Positions 7,942-18,000 of a stretch of DNA of 48,738 nucleotides are shown here, piece by piece. Numbering within the stretch: position 1 is the first letter of the stretch; each line of letters begins with the position of its first letter. The DNA comes from Bacteriovoracaceae bacterium (GTDB lineage: Bacteria; Bdellovibrionota; Bacteriovoracia; Bacteriovoracales; Bacteriovoracaceae): contig CANCFT010000027.1 of assembly GCA_947377285.1 (NCBI GenBank), positions 1 through 48,738 of the forward strand. The letters are read 5' to 3'. The notes below the pieces were generated by a model. The model saw nothing but the letters and a program-made list of their open reading frames with translations. It did no database searches and was not told the DNA's origin. The translations under genes and the position numbers were made by a program.

Positions 7942-10611
7942 TTAGCTTTTAAATTGGGTTAGGTTTTCATTCAAACTATTCATTTTTTCAGTTAGTTCAA
8001 TTTTAGTTCTTCTAGTTTCTTCTCTAATATTTTCTGGAGCATTTTTCATAAAATTTTCATTATTTATTTTTGCTTCATTTTTATTAAAGTCTATTGTTGT
8101 TTTTGCAAGTTCCTTTTCTAGTCTGGCAATTTGTTCCGAGAGATCAATAACACCTTCTAAAGGTACAAAAACTTCAGTGTGGGAAGTTAAATTCATGACC
8201 GACTTACTTGGACGATTTAAATCTTTGCTTCCAACTTTCAAATTTTTTACTCGGGCCAATTCTTGAAAATTTATTAAGTTATTTCGAAAATAGCTAATAA
8301 GCTCGTGGCTATCACAAAACAATTCAACGTTGACTTCATCTTTAGGTTTTATGTTTACACTGGCCCTAACATTTCTAATTGAAGTCACAACTTCAATGAA
8401 TTTATTCATCTCTTCTTGGTCTTTGTGAAATTCCAATATGGCATCGTATTCTGGATAGTCTTGAACGATGAGTAATTCTTCATTTGCATCTTTTAAATGC
8501 GACCATAATTCTTCGGTGATAAAAGGAATTATAGGATGAAGAAGAGCTAGTATTTTTTTAAAAACAAACTTGAGAACAGAAACACGTTGAGCTCTAATAT
8601 CAGAATTTTCACCTTTTAAAATATTTTTTGAAAGTTCAATAAACCATGAGCAGTATTTGTCATAAACAAAAGAATAAACAGCTGCGCTAGCGTCATCAAA
8701 ACGATAGATTTCAAAACAATCATTCATTAATTTAGTTGTCGTATTAAGTTCAGATAAAATCCATCTTTCATGGTGATCAAGTTTTGAAAGATCAGAAATT
8801 TTTGCAGAACCTGAATCGAGGTGAGGTTGAATAAATCGGTATGCATTCCAAATTTTATTAATAAAATTGCGGTAACCACCAATACGTTCTGGATCGAGAT
8901 TAATACCACGGTTGTAGCCAGCTCCACTAGCGAGTGAAAAGCGGAAAGCATCAGTTCCGTATTGCTCGATCATATCAAATGGATCAATTCCGTTACCCAG
9001 TGATTTACTCATTTTTCTTCCAAGCTTGTCTCGAACGATAGCGTGGATATAAACATCTTTAAAGGGAACTTGCTTTTGCGTTTTAAGTGACATCATCATC
9101 ATTCGGGCAACCCAAAAGAAAATGATATCAAAGCCAGTGATTAAAACAGAGTTAGGAAAAAATGTTTCAAATTTCTTTTCCTTCATGGCCTCAGCATTTG
9201 GCCAACCTAGTGTCGACATTGGCCATAGTCCTGAAGAGAACCATGTATCTAATACGTCTGGATCTTGGTGAATAGTCTTTGATTTACATTTTGAACATTC
9301 GGTTTCTAATGATTCACTGGCCCATTGGTGGTGGCAACTATCACAATAAAATACCGGTATTTGATGTCCCCACCATAGTTGGCGAGATATACACCAGTCT
9401 TTAGGGTCACGCAGCCATGAGAAATATGTATTTTCCCATTCTTTTGGATAAAATTTTGTATCATCTTTTTCAACAGCTTCAACAGCACTTTTACTCATTT
9501 CTTTAACATCAACAAACCATTGTTTTGATATCATAGGTTCGATAACGACACCTGATCTCTCGCCATGACCTACGGGATGTTTATGAGGTTTGGTATCAAT
9601 GAGAATTTCTAGTTCTTCTAATTTTTTAGAAACTTTTTTTCGCGCTTCTTTGGCACTTTGGCCTTGAAATTCCATTCCATGTTCATTGAGAGTTCCATCT
9701 TTATTGAGAATATTAATGATTGGAAGTTGATGACGTTTTCCAATTTCAAAGTCATTAAAATCATGACCTGGTGTTACTTTTAAACATCCAGTGCCTTTTT
9801 CTAAATCTACATGTTCGTCTGCAATGATTGGTACTTCTCTGTTACAAAGTGGAATGATCGCATGTTTTCCAATGAGATGTTTGAAGCGTTCATCATTTGG
9901 ATTTACGGCTACGGCGGTATCACCAAAAAGTGTTTCAGGACGAGTCGTTGCAACCTCGAGAGTTTCTTCTGACCCTTTAATTCGGTATTTTAAATGATAG
10001 AATGCGCCCTGAACTTCTTTATGTTCAACTTCCGCATCAGATACAGCAGACTGAAGGGCAGGATCCCAATTAACAATATAATCACTTTGATAAATGAGTT
10101 TTTGATTATAAAGATCAACGAAAAATTTTTTGACTGCTTGGTTTGGAATTGGATCAAGTGTAAAAGTTAAATAGTCCCAATCACAACTTGCACCCATTGC
10201 TTTTTGTTGGTCGAGTATTGTATTTCCATATTCTTCTTTCCAGGCCCAAATTTTTTTTAAAAATTCTTCACGTGTAAAATCACGACGTGTTTTTTTTTCT
10301 TGTTCCCAAACCATTTTTTCTACAACTGATTGTGTAGAGATTCCTGCATGGTCAAGTCCTGGGAGAAATAATGTTTCGTATCCTTTCATTCTTTTGAAAC
10401 GAATGAGAGCATCTTGAGTTGTCACATCTAAAGCGTGCCCGGCGTGGAGACGACCCGTTACGTTTGGTGGGGGAACAATTATGCAATAGGCTTTATTTGT
10501 CTTACCCTTTCTGGGTTTAAAATATTTTCCAGATTCCCAAGCCGCGTACCATTTTGATTCACAATCTTTAGGAGAGTAGGTGGTAGGTAATTCTGTTTGT
10601 TCAATTGTCAT
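7942..10611 (-). CDS. valS: Valyl-tRNA synthetase
   Basis: Class I aminoacyl-tRNA synthetase charging tRNA-Val. The HIGH-type motif is HAGH in PPPNVTGRLHAGHALD near residue 50, and KMSKSLGN is in the C-terminal half of the catalytic core. The editing (CP1) domain lies between (ATTRPETLFGDTAVAVNP). A zinc-ligand set is visible (CDSCHHQWASESLETECSKC). The last 70 residues form the charged ValRS tRNA-binding coiled coil. Length is 889, within the normal range. It follows hisS after 3 bp and is certainly cotranscribed with it. Confidence 0.98.
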   Translation of the reverse strand: MTIEQTELPTTYSPKDCESKWYAAWESGKYFKPRKGKTNKAYCIIVPPPNVTGRLHAGHALDVTTQDALIRFKRMKGYETLFLPGLDHAGISTQSVVEKMVWEQEKKTRRDFTREEFLKKIWAWKEEYGNTILDQQKAMGASCDWDYLTFTLDPIPNQAVKKFFVDLYNQKLIYQSDYIVNWDPALQSAVSDAEVEHKEVQGAFYHLKYRIKGSEETLEVATTRPETLFGDTAVAVNPNDERFKHLIGKHAIIPLCNREVPIIADEHVDLEKGTGCLKVTPGHDFNDFEIGKRHQLPIINILNKDGTLNEHGMEFQGQSAKEARKKVSKKLEELEILIDTKPHKHPVGHGERSGVVIEPMISKQWFVDVKEMSKSAVEAVEKDDTKFYPKEWENTYFSWLRDPKDWCISRQLWWGHQIPVFYCDSCHHQWASESLETECSKCKSKTIHQDPDVLDTWFSSGLWPMSTLGWPNAEAMKEKKFETFFPNSVLITGFDIIFFWVARMMMMSLKTQKQVPFKDVYIHAIVRDKLGRKMSKSLGNGIDPFDMIEQYGTDAFRFSLASGAGYNRGINLDPERIGGYRNFINKIWNAYRFIQPHLDSGSAKISDLSKLDHHERWILSELNTTTKLMNDCFEIYRFDDASAAVYSFVYDKYCSWFIELSKNILKGENSDIRAQRVSVLKFVFKKILALLHPIIPFITEELWSHLKDANEELLIVQDYPEYDAILEFHKDQEEMNKFIEVVTSIRNVRASVNIKPKDEVNVELFCDSHELISYFRNNLINFQELARVKNLKVGSKDLNRPSKSVMNLTSHTEVFVPLEGVIDLSEQIARLEKELAKTTIDFNKNEAKINNENFMKNAPENIREETRRTKIELTEKMNSLNENLTQFKS

Positions 10612-10614
10612 ATA

Positions 10615-11925
10615 TTAAGCCTTGATGAATTTTATAAAAGTTTCAAGATCGTCTAAACTAACTTCGTGCTGCTCTTTTGTTAGTAAGTTTTTAAGTTGTA
10701 TTTTATTTGATGAAATTTCTTCATTTCCCATGAGGGTAATAAATTTGACCCCTTTTTTTTCTGCAATTGGGAAGACTTTTTTAAATTTTAAGACTTCTAG
10801 TCCAACTATTACTTTTAAATCATTTTTACGTAATACTTGTGCGAGCTTTAAAGTAGCATCAAGACCAGCATCTTCTTGGAAAGTTAATAAAATATCGTTG
10901 CTTGGATTTTCTAAGTTGGGAAGAAGGTTATGTACTTCCAAGAAATCTTTTAGAGTTACATCTCCGAGACCGAGACCTACTCCTGGAAGTGGATCTTCAT
11001 TAAAAATTTGAAGTAAATTAGCATAGGCTCCACCACCACAAAGTGCGCGTCTATTGTCCGGGTGTTTGTCGAATATTTCAAAAACAATTCCAGTATAATA
11101 ATCCAATCCTCGTACGATAGTAGGATCATATTTTAAATAATCAGTTAAATTTGCCTTTGAAGTTAATTCAATAAAAGCATTAAATTGGTTTGCAATATCA
11201 ATTTGATTATTTTTTTCCAGAAAGGCAATAGCATCAACAAATGTTGATAAATGTAGATAACTATAGAAAATATTTTCAGAGTCTGTATTTAAGCCAATTT
11301 CCTTAACCATTTTCTGAAGGGCTTCATTGGTAATTTTTTTAGCTTTATCGACTATTTTATAGAGCCTATGAGTTTGTTCATCACTTGCTTTCATCATGAT
11401 TTTAAAAACAGCATCAACAATAGCTCGGTCATTTAATAAAATTTCGAAATGAGTGTGATTCGCGCCATACGCTTGAAAGAGTTCTACGGCAACCTGCAGT
11501 ATTTCTACTTCGCCAATTCGGCCTGGACTTCCAAAAATATCGCAATTAAATTGCCAATGTTCTCGAACGCGACCACGTTGAGGTTTTTCATATCGCATAA
11601 GGTTTGGAATGGAAAACCATCTTAAGGGCTTGCTTGATTCGCGGTGTACTTGAGCAACCATCCTCGCCAGTGTCGGGGTCATTTCAGGTCGAATTGCTAC
11701 AAATCTCTCACCTCTATCAGTGAATGAATATATTTGCTCATTTATTAACTCTTCACCTGATTTTGCTTTATAGAGTTCTACTTCTTCCAAAAGGGGTCCG
11801 TCATATGACTCATATCCAAAACTTTCAGCAGTTTTTGTCATGATAGCAAAAAGATAATCTCGAACGCGTTTTTCTTTGGGAAAAAAATCGCGAGTTCCTC
11901 GGTAAGGCTGCTTATTTAGGGCCAT
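10615..11925 (-). CDS. hisS: Histidyl-tRNA synthetase
   Basis: Class II synthetase charging tRNA-His. Visible motifs are RGTRDFFP at the N-terminus, motif 2 around RYEKPQRGRVREHWQFN, the HisA motif GLDYYTGIVFEIF, GGGAYANL, and a C-terminal anticodon-binding domain. Length is 436. The ribosome site TGAGGA lies about 8 nt before the ATG. The upstream secreted-protein gene ends 55 bp before it, so hisS-valS may be read through from that operon or use a promoter in the gap. Confidence 0.97.
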   Translation of the reverse strand: MALNKQPYRGTRDFFPKEKRVRDYLFAIMTKTAESFGYESYDGPLLEEVELYKAKSGEELINEQIYSFTDRGERFVAIRPEMTPTLARMVAQVHRESSKPLRWFSIPNLMRYEKPQRGRVREHWQFNCDIFGSPGRIGEVEILQVAVELFQAYGANHTHFEILLNDRAIVDAVFKIMMKASDEQTHRLYKIVDKAKKITNEALQKMVKEIGLNTDSENIFYSYLHLSTFVDAIAFLEKNNQIDIANQFNAFIELTSKANLTDYLKYDPTIVRGLDYYTGIVFEIFDKHPDNRRALCGGGAYANLLQIFNEDPLPGVGLGLGDVTLKDFLEVHNLLPNLENPSNDILLTFQEDAGLDATLKLAQVLRKNDLKVIVGLEVLKFKKVFPIAEKKGVKFITLMGNEEISSNKIQLKNLLTKEQHEVSLDDLETFIKFIKA

Positions 11926-11980
11926 TGGGTTTTCCTCAAAAAAAGAGTATTTTCAGAGGTAAAAGTTATCACATTGAGGC

Positions 11981-12886
11981 TTAAAAGTCTTGCAACCAGT
12001 CAGCGTCATTGCTTGGATTTGGAAGATTTTTGGATTTGGCGGGCTGAACTTCCTCATTTATCCAATCTTCTTTGCTCGGTTCGGGTACATTTGAAGGTGC
12101 TTCATTTTGAATAGTATCATCTGTTAATGGCCCAAGTATGTCATCGACAGTCTTTTTCTTTGGTGTGAGCTTAATTGGTTCAACAATATTCTTAACGTGG
12201 AAAAATTTAAGTTCTCCTGGAGAATTTACCAATGGAGGAATTGCACTTGAAAGATTATTTTTAGCCATGAGTAAAAAGCTAGTTTCCACATTCAGCAAAG
12301 AATTCATCAGAATAGGTGCTAAATCGATATTAAACTGGCTTTGAAAATCTGGAGATTCTGGACTTAATTTTGATATCCATCGAAAAAGCAATTGCACTTT
12401 TTTATCAATTTTTTTATTTTCAATACTCTCTAGATGGCCATTATTTTTTTGTAATAGGTAATCTTTAAAAATAGCAGAATTAATAAGTGCCTCTGAGTCT
12501 GCTAAAAGAGCTTTTAAAAACCATTTTACAAAAGGTTCTCGAGTTTTAGAAATAGACTCTTTTAAAATGCTAATTGAGTTACCATCGATAAGTGCTTTTT
12601 TATTGATTTCATCCGATTTTAATAATGATTTATAAATCTCAATTTTTCCTATAAGAAAAATATCTTCTTTAGATAAAATTCGCGCATAAGAATCAATCCG
12701 AAAGATGATAGGTAATAATTGTTCAATTTCGACAGAGTTACCTAAGTTGTTCACGATTAAATTTAACTCTAGAGGCAATTCTTTAGAGCCGATAATTTTT
12801 GAATTTGATTTCTTCGGGATTTCTTGAGCAAATCCATTTAAACTCAACATAGTTGAAAAGATAAAAATTAAATATTTATTCATCAT
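11981..12886 (-). CDS. Exported protein of unknown function
   Basis: A 301-residue protein with a signal peptide (MNKYLIFIFSTMLSLNGFAQ). The start may be either of two adjacent ATG codons. The body is mostly helical with no recognised domain. The C-terminal 60 residues are low-complexity and rich in Pro, Asn, Glu and Trp (ILGPLTDDTIQNEAPSN, PSKEDWINEEVQPAKS) and end in DADWLQDF; the repeated DW/DDT/DWI pattern looks like a linear motif tail. It overlaps the gene before it by 11 bp, which indicates translational coupling with the two other secreted proteins upstream. Confidence 0.65.
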   Translation of the reverse strand: MMNKYLIFIFSTMLSLNGFAQEIPKKSNSKIIGSKELPLELNLIVNNLGNSVEIEQLLPIIFRIDSYARILSKEDIFLIGKIEIYKSLLKSDEINKKALIDGNSISILKESISKTREPFVKWFLKALLADSEALINSAIFKDYLLQKNNGHLESIENKKIDKKVQLLFRWISKLSPESPDFQSQFNIDLAPILMNSLLNVETSFLLMAKNNLSSAIPPLVNSPGELKFFHVKNIVEPIKLTPKKKTVDDILGPLTDDTIQNEAPSNVPEPSKEDWINEEVQPAKSKNLPNPSNDADWLQDF

Positions 12887-13979
12887 TGGACTCTTCAGAT
12901 TCTTTTGATTCTTTTGAGTCAGGCTCCTTTGCTTTTATCTTTAGAGTGTCAATATTTTTAAAATCAGTCTCGCCTTTAACAATATAATATTTACCTTTTT
13001 CTTGTGTTAAGAGAGTCCCATCCATATTGATTATGTTGCTAATTGTTTTCATTTCAGAAAGTGGTGTAATCTTTTTGGTATTTGTATTTAAATTAACTAT
13101 ATCAAAGCTCGGAGAGTTCATCGTTCCAGTATTTTGAATTAATGCAATATTGTCTTTATCAAAATCGCATACGAGATGTCCCAAATCGTTTAGCTGAGAA
13201 CTATAAAGATTTTCTCGTTTTGAAAAATCTTTCATAGGTAAAAGAGATCGGCTAACAGAGCTTCCAATTGGAGAAAAGTGAAAACCAAATTCTCCTGCGA
13301 TGAGAGATCCTTGGTTTATACATAATTCAATTTTCATCATAGGACTTTTAGCTTTATAGATAATTTCACTCTTAGAAAGATTGCGCTTAAATTCTAAAAC
13401 TCCATAGATTCCAACCTCACTTAAATCAGTGTAGTAAACAGTATTGTCATCACTCATTACTACTTGTGGTACAAAATAGGGATTTAAACGATTATTTAAT
13501 TTTATAGAAAATTTTAATGAAGAATTAGTAGTATTTTCAAAACTAATCACTTTTGTATACGGATCAAAAAATGAAATCCATGAATCGTTTAAATGAAGTA
13601 CTGGTGAAATGCCAAGTCCAATTTCACTTGGTGAGCTTTCACCATAATTTAAAAGGAATATTTTTTCTTTAGCTCTAAGTGAATAAAAATTATGAAAATT
13701 AGGATTTTGGAGAATTACCATTTTTTTTCGAGATGATGTTGAATAGATTGTATATTCTGTACCAATCTCACTTTTTAAGATTTCTTGGACCTTATAATTA
13801 GTGGCAAAAAGAAGACTTCCAGATCTTTTTTGATAATAGGTAAATTTACCATCTTTAGTAAGTAAGCGAATATTACTAACCGATTGTTTTGTTAGTAATT
13901 CAGGCAAATTAATTCGAGCTTCGGTGAAACTCGATATTAGAAAGGAAAAAATAATTAAATAACTATTTCTTAATGCCAT
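12876..13979 (-). CDS. Exported protein of unknown function, possibly beta-propeller-like
   Basis: A 367-residue protein. ATG 13979 is chosen because it opens a signal peptide (MALRNSYLIIFSFLISSFTEA), whereas longer in-frame starts would place hydrophilic sequence first. The mature part shows repeating short strands with turns (KDGKFTYYQKRSGSLLF, DDNTVYYTDLSEVG, NLNTNTKKITPLSEM), as in WD/YVTN-type propellers, but no family signature is clear. It ends in an acidic KEPDSKESKESEESNDE tail. Its start lies 17 bp inside the preceding gene and its end overlaps the next gene by 11 bp. Confidence 0.65.
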   Translation of the reverse strand: MALRNSYLIIFSFLISSFTEARINLPELLTKQSVSNIRLLTKDGKFTYYQKRSGSLLFATNYKVQEILKSEIGTEYTIYSTSSRKKMVILQNPNFHNFYSLRAKEKIFLLNYGESSPSEIGLGISPVLHLNDSWISFFDPYTKVISFENTTNSSLKFSIKLNNRLNPYFVPQVVMSDDNTVYYTDLSEVGIYGVLEFKRNLSKSEIIYKAKSPMMKIELCINQGSLIAGEFGFHFSPIGSSVSRSLLPMKDFSKRENLYSSQLNDLGHLVCDFDKDNIALIQNTGTMNSPSFDIVNLNTNTKKITPLSEMKTISNIINMDGTLLTQEKGKYYIVKGETDFKNIDTLKIKAKEPDSKESKESEESNDE

Positions 13980-15858
13980 ACAAAGTCCAAGTTTTGAGAG
14001 GATGTAATTCACTATGTGCGCTAACGGAATTATATATGTTTTGCCATTGCACCAGTCGCGGAGTGTGGATATCATCGATTGCAGCCCGTAATGATATCCA
14101 CGTTTCTCCATTTTTTACAATATAAGCATCAATGATAAAGGGCATGGGGTGACATTGATTTATAACATTTCGTTGAAACTCTTCTGGGATTAAATCTTCA
14201 ACGCAACCAACACCGTGTATAATACCATTTGGAATTTTATCAAGGTAAAATTTTAGGTCAGTTAAGTTTTTAATAGGTCTTCCTTGTGTGCCATAAACTT
14301 CATTGATCATATTTAAAAAAGAGTACCTTTCATTTAAAAATGCAGTAGGAAAATAATCAAAAGTTGGCGATCCAATAAATTTTATATCGGCCATGCTTTT
14401 TTCTTCCCAAATAACTTTCTTGGAACATGAAAGTGTCGTACAGGTTTCGAAATCGTAAACAATAAAACAACCAAATTTAAATTCCGAGCGCAATGGATTA
14501 TAATTTTTTGAATCTACAATACGGCATTTAGTTTTAGCGGCTGCACCTTTTTGTTGATAAAGAATTTTCGCAATAACTTGATCTTCACTAAGAGGCTCTT
14601 CAGGTCTGGATCCGGGAATATAGGGAATGCAATCTTCTTTACCCTTAACACGGTCAAGATAACAAACCTTTAAAGGCCATCCCTCTTCGTGTTTAAGATC
14701 AAAGTTTAATCGTGCAAAAGTATAATTAGCTTCGCTGGCACAATTTTCAACTGTTGAATTAATTTTTCGTGGTGAAAAATGATTAATTAATCGATGTATG
14801 TTTGTTATAGATTCATTATCAACTCTACCTGGACAATCGTGGTAGTTAGTTACTAGTTTTGATTTTAGCAATGAATCAGAGATTTTTTCACAGTTTTGAA
14901 GTGGGAAGTCAGATTGGAAATTTTTGTTTCCTTTTAGTTCACAAATACTTGGATCGCTATTTAACTTGGCGGCACACGTTTTCAAGTCATTGGCCGTTAA
15001 CTCTGTTTTTCCTAACATGTTTTGGCATTTATAACTCAGTTTATAGGGTGGAGCTTCACCATTGATAACTTTATTCCAGACATCGTTTTTTAAATATATT
15101 TCGCAAAAGCGCTGTGGAGAATTTATATTGGTACAAAGATTATCAATGTATGTTTTTTGTAAACTCGGTATTTTTTCTGAATATAGGTCTTTCAATTTTT
15201 GTTTTTTAGATTTTCTTAAGATCTGCTGAACTTGGCATAAGTATGGAGTATAAGAATTATCGAGCCAATTTTTATGTATGGACTCACATTCACTTAAGTT
15301 GCTTGGAACTTGAAATTTAATTCCAGCAATTGTTTTTTGGAAATTGGAAATATTAAAAAGTGTTGAATACTCATGATTGTTCAAGCATTTTTTCTTATAA
15401 ATTAAATCAAAAAAATCCTGAATTGGCAGAGAAGCATTTTCGTTAACAGATAATTTATTTTTAAAATTTATTAGAACATTTTCTATGTCACCATCACTGG
15501 TTTTTAATAAATTGTTTTCCAAGACGGAGAGAAAGTGGCATTCATCTTTTTGTGCCAATTGTAAAAAACGATCGTCAGAGTGAAATAGTATTGATCGCAT
15601 AAATTGAGGATCAAGTTTGATTTCGGTTGAATCAGATAAATTATTAAGAGATTTAAAATTTGATTGAATTTTACTTTTTGCGATTTCAAATTGTTTTCGT
15701 TCGACGTTTAGTAATCTTTCAAGACTTTCAATAACACCCGGATTTTCTTCACCAAAAGCCTTGGCTGCAGGACAGCCAAGGTAAAATATTAAAAATAAAA
15801 AACAAAAGTTTTTACAAAACTGATTTAGCAAGAATAGATGCGATGTCTTCAACTTCAA
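13963..15858 (-). CDS. Large cysteine-rich secreted protein of unknown function
   Basis: A protein of up to 631 residues. A hydrophobic export signal (FCFLFLIFYLGCPAAKA) is present; cleavage after AKA is more likely than lipidation, since YLGC is a poor lipobox. The start is not settled: TTG 15858 has GGA upstream at a long distance, and TTG 15831 is an alternative. It begins within the last codons of the Fe-S oxidoreductase gene. The mature part has about twenty cysteines spread evenly, suggesting many disulfides and a periplasmic or surface location. No domain is recognised. The end (TWISLRAAIDDIHTPRLVQW) overlaps the next gene. Confidence 0.65.
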   Translation of the reverse strand: MKLKTSHLFLLNQFCKNFCFLFLIFYLGCPAAKAFGEENPGVIESLERLLNVERKQFEIAKSKIQSNFKSLNNLSDSTEIKLDPQFMRSILFHSDDRFLQLAQKDECHFLSVLENNLLKTSDGDIENVLINFKNKLSVNENASLPIQDFFDLIYKKKCLNNHEYSTLFNISNFQKTIAGIKFQVPSNLSECESIHKNWLDNSYTPYLCQVQQILRKSKKQKLKDLYSEKIPSLQKTYIDNLCTNINSPQRFCEIYLKNDVWNKVINGEAPPYKLSYKCQNMLGKTELTANDLKTCAAKLNSDPSICELKGNKNFQSDFPLQNCEKISDSLLKSKLVTNYHDCPGRVDNESITNIHRLINHFSPRKINSTVENCASEANYTFARLNFDLKHEEGWPLKVCYLDRVKGKEDCIPYIPGSRPEEPLSEDQVIAKILYQQKGAAAKTKCRIVDSKNYNPLRSEFKFGCFIVYDFETCTTLSCSKKVIWEEKSMADIKFIGSPTFDYFPTAFLNERYSFLNMINEVYGTQGRPIKNLTDLKFYLDKIPNGIIHGVGCVEDLIPEEFQRNVINQCHPMPFIIDAYIVKNGETWISLRAAIDDIHTPRLVQWQNIYNSVSAHSELHPLKTWTLYGIKK

Positions 15859-17839
15859 GGTTTTCTGTTTCCTTTACATGAGCTTTAGACGAATTAAAGT
15901 TAATCATACAATAAGAACATGCTGTGGCTAATTTGTTAACTTCTTTCTCACCAATATCACGCAATCTATTATTGGCAATGTGTTCACCTTCTGGAAGTTC
16001 ATACCACATATTTCCACCGCCCATTCCGCAGCATAATGCTTTGTCTTTACTTCGTACCATTTCTTTAATTTTAATTCCTTGAATAGAATTTAAAATGGCC
16101 CGAGGGGCATTATATTGGCCATGATGGCGTCCAAGGTAACAAGGGTCGTGAAATGTGAGCGACTCATCAACTCGTTTAGTTGGAACTAACTTTCCTTTAT
16201 CAATTAAATCGGCCAGCAGTTCAGTGTGATGGAGGGTTTCAAAAACGCCGTCATCAAATTTGGCATATTCTTTACCAATTGTATGAAGGCAATGAGGGCA
16301 ATGAGTAACTACTTTTCCAAATTCATATTGATTCATATTGGCGATATTTTCGATAGCAATTTCATAAAATGAATACTCATCACCAAATCTTCTAACGGGG
16401 TCTCCGTTACATTTTTCAGTTTTTCCCATGACTGCAAAACTAACACCTGCTTTTTTCATCATAGCAATAGTGTCTTTGACGACCTTTTGATTAGAGCCAT
16501 CATATGATCCAGCACAGCCAACATAATATAAATAATCTACTTTTTTTCCAACTTGGATGACTGGGATATCTAATCCATCGGCCCACTTAAAGCGGTCGTG
16601 TTGAGCAATACCCCAAGGATTTCCTTGGTTTTTAATTTTATTGATAGCGTCTGCAGCTGAAGGTGGAATATCTCCAAGTGTAAGAGCCTTGTAGCGTTTA
16701 GCTTCCATAATAAGATTGACGTGCTCTATGTTGGCCGGGCATTCTTCCATGCAAGCACCACAAGTTGTACATGCATCTAATTCGTTTGAAGCAAAGAGAG
16801 GATTTTCTCCCCAAATTTCAGCATCTTTTTCACCTTTTTCTGCAAGGGCAAATGCAAAATCGCGAGTTTTTGTAATAATAAGTTTTGGGTCTAAAGGCTT
16901 ACCAGCTAAATTAGCGGGACATACTTGTGTGCATCTTCCACATTCAACACATGATAATAAATCTAAATTATGTTTCATTGTTAATTCAGAAATTTTACCT
17001 AATCCAAATGTTTCTGCATTTTCATTTTCAAAATTCATAGGCATTAGGACTGCACCTCTTCTGGCCGGTGTGACAAGAGCAGCAAATGGAAGAGTAATTA
17101 TATGTGAAAATTTGGAATAACCAAAACTAGCAATGAAGACCATTGTATTAACCATGTGGATAAACCACAAAGATCTATATATAGTCGCTAAATTTGCATC
17201 GTTAAAACCAATTTTAGATAATACGATAGCGATAGACCAACCAACTGGAGACCAATGAGATTCATTTATTGGAAAATTTGTTCCGACAATTCTAAGACCT
17301 TCTATTAAATATCCAAGTACTACTAAACCTATGAGCATAGAGTACATAAAAAGTTCTTGTTTCGGTTTTGTTGCGGATAAATATTTAGGCTTCACGATAT
17401 AACGTCTTTTATAAGCAAGTGCTAATCCTAACAGAACCATGATTCCTGCAATATCAGATAAAAAGGAAAGAACAATATAAGTTGAACCTTGAAATGGTCG
17501 CAGTGGTGTATCCGCGTGAATGGCCACGACATCTGTCGTGATCCACAAAATAAGGAATCCGTAAAAAATTAGACCATGAAAAATGGCTACATTTTTAAAG
17601 CGGGGAACTTTTCCTGTGAAAAAAACGGTATGGAGAAATTTTAAAATATTTGGTTCTTTGGGAATAAGTTTTTCAAGGCTTTTTAACCCTTCACCCTTTG
17701 TGATGAAAAGTATTTTTCCATAGACTCCCTTTAGCATTATCCCAATACTGGTAAAAAACAAAAGATACATTATGAGTTTAAAAACATGTGGAATATTCCA
17801 CAAAATTTCTCTAGTGGCGAGTGTAGTAACATCTCCCAT
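15812..17839 (-). CDS. FadF-like membrane Fe-S oxidoreductase (ETF:quinone oxidoreductase type)
   Basis: A 675-residue membrane protein with a nitrate-reductase-gamma-like N-terminal part (about six membrane helices, residues 10-260), two 4Fe-4S ferredoxin clusters (CVECGRCTQVCP and CTTCGACMEECP), and two cysteine-rich CCG domains (YVGCAG..., CPHCLH, then CCGMGGGNMW and CSYC). This is the architecture of FadF/EMO proteins, which pass electrons from electron-transfer flavoprotein to menaquinone during fatty-acid oxidation. ATG 17839 is chosen over ATG 17875 because AGGAG lies 5 nt upstream. Etf genes are not nearby. Heterodisulfide-reductase-like functions with other donors cannot be excluded. 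Confidence 0.85.
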   Translation of the reverse strand: MGDVTTLATREILWNIPHVFKLIMYLLFFTSIGIMLKGVYGKILFITKGEGLKSLEKLIPKEPNILKFLHTVFFTGKVPRFKNVAIFHGLIFYGFLILWITTDVVAIHADTPLRPFQGSTYIVLSFLSDIAGIMVLLGLALAYKRRYIVKPKYLSATKPKQELFMYSMLIGLVVLGYLIEGLRIVGTNFPINESHWSPVGWSIAIVLSKIGFNDANLATIYRSLWFIHMVNTMVFIASFGYSKFSHIITLPFAALVTPARRGAVLMPMNFENENAETFGLGKISELTMKHNLDLLSCVECGRCTQVCPANLAGKPLDPKLIITKTRDFAFALAEKGEKDAEIWGENPLFASNELDACTTCGACMEECPANIEHVNLIMEAKRYKALTLGDIPPSAADAINKIKNQGNPWGIAQHDRFKWADGLDIPVIQVGKKVDYLYYVGCAGSYDGSNQKVVKDTIAMMKKAGVSFAVMGKTEKCNGDPVRRFGDEYSFYEIAIENIANMNQYEFGKVVTHCPHCLHTIGKEYAKFDDGVFETLHHTELLADLIDKGKLVPTKRVDESLTFHDPCYLGRHHGQYNAPRAILNSIQGIKIKEMVRSKDKALCCGMGGGNMWYELPEGEHIANNRLRDIGEKEVNKLATACSYCMINFNSSKAHVKETENLEVEDIASILAKSVL

Positions 17840-18000
17840 AAATTCTCCTGCAATCAACTTTTCAAAGTAGATCATTTTAATCAGATATAGTTATTTATTT
17901 CCATCTCTAGGATAGTTTAGTTTATGAAAGATTTAAATGAGAAATTTAGTTATTTAAGGCATAATGAAAAAACCATATTCACTTTAGTTTGAGATGACGG

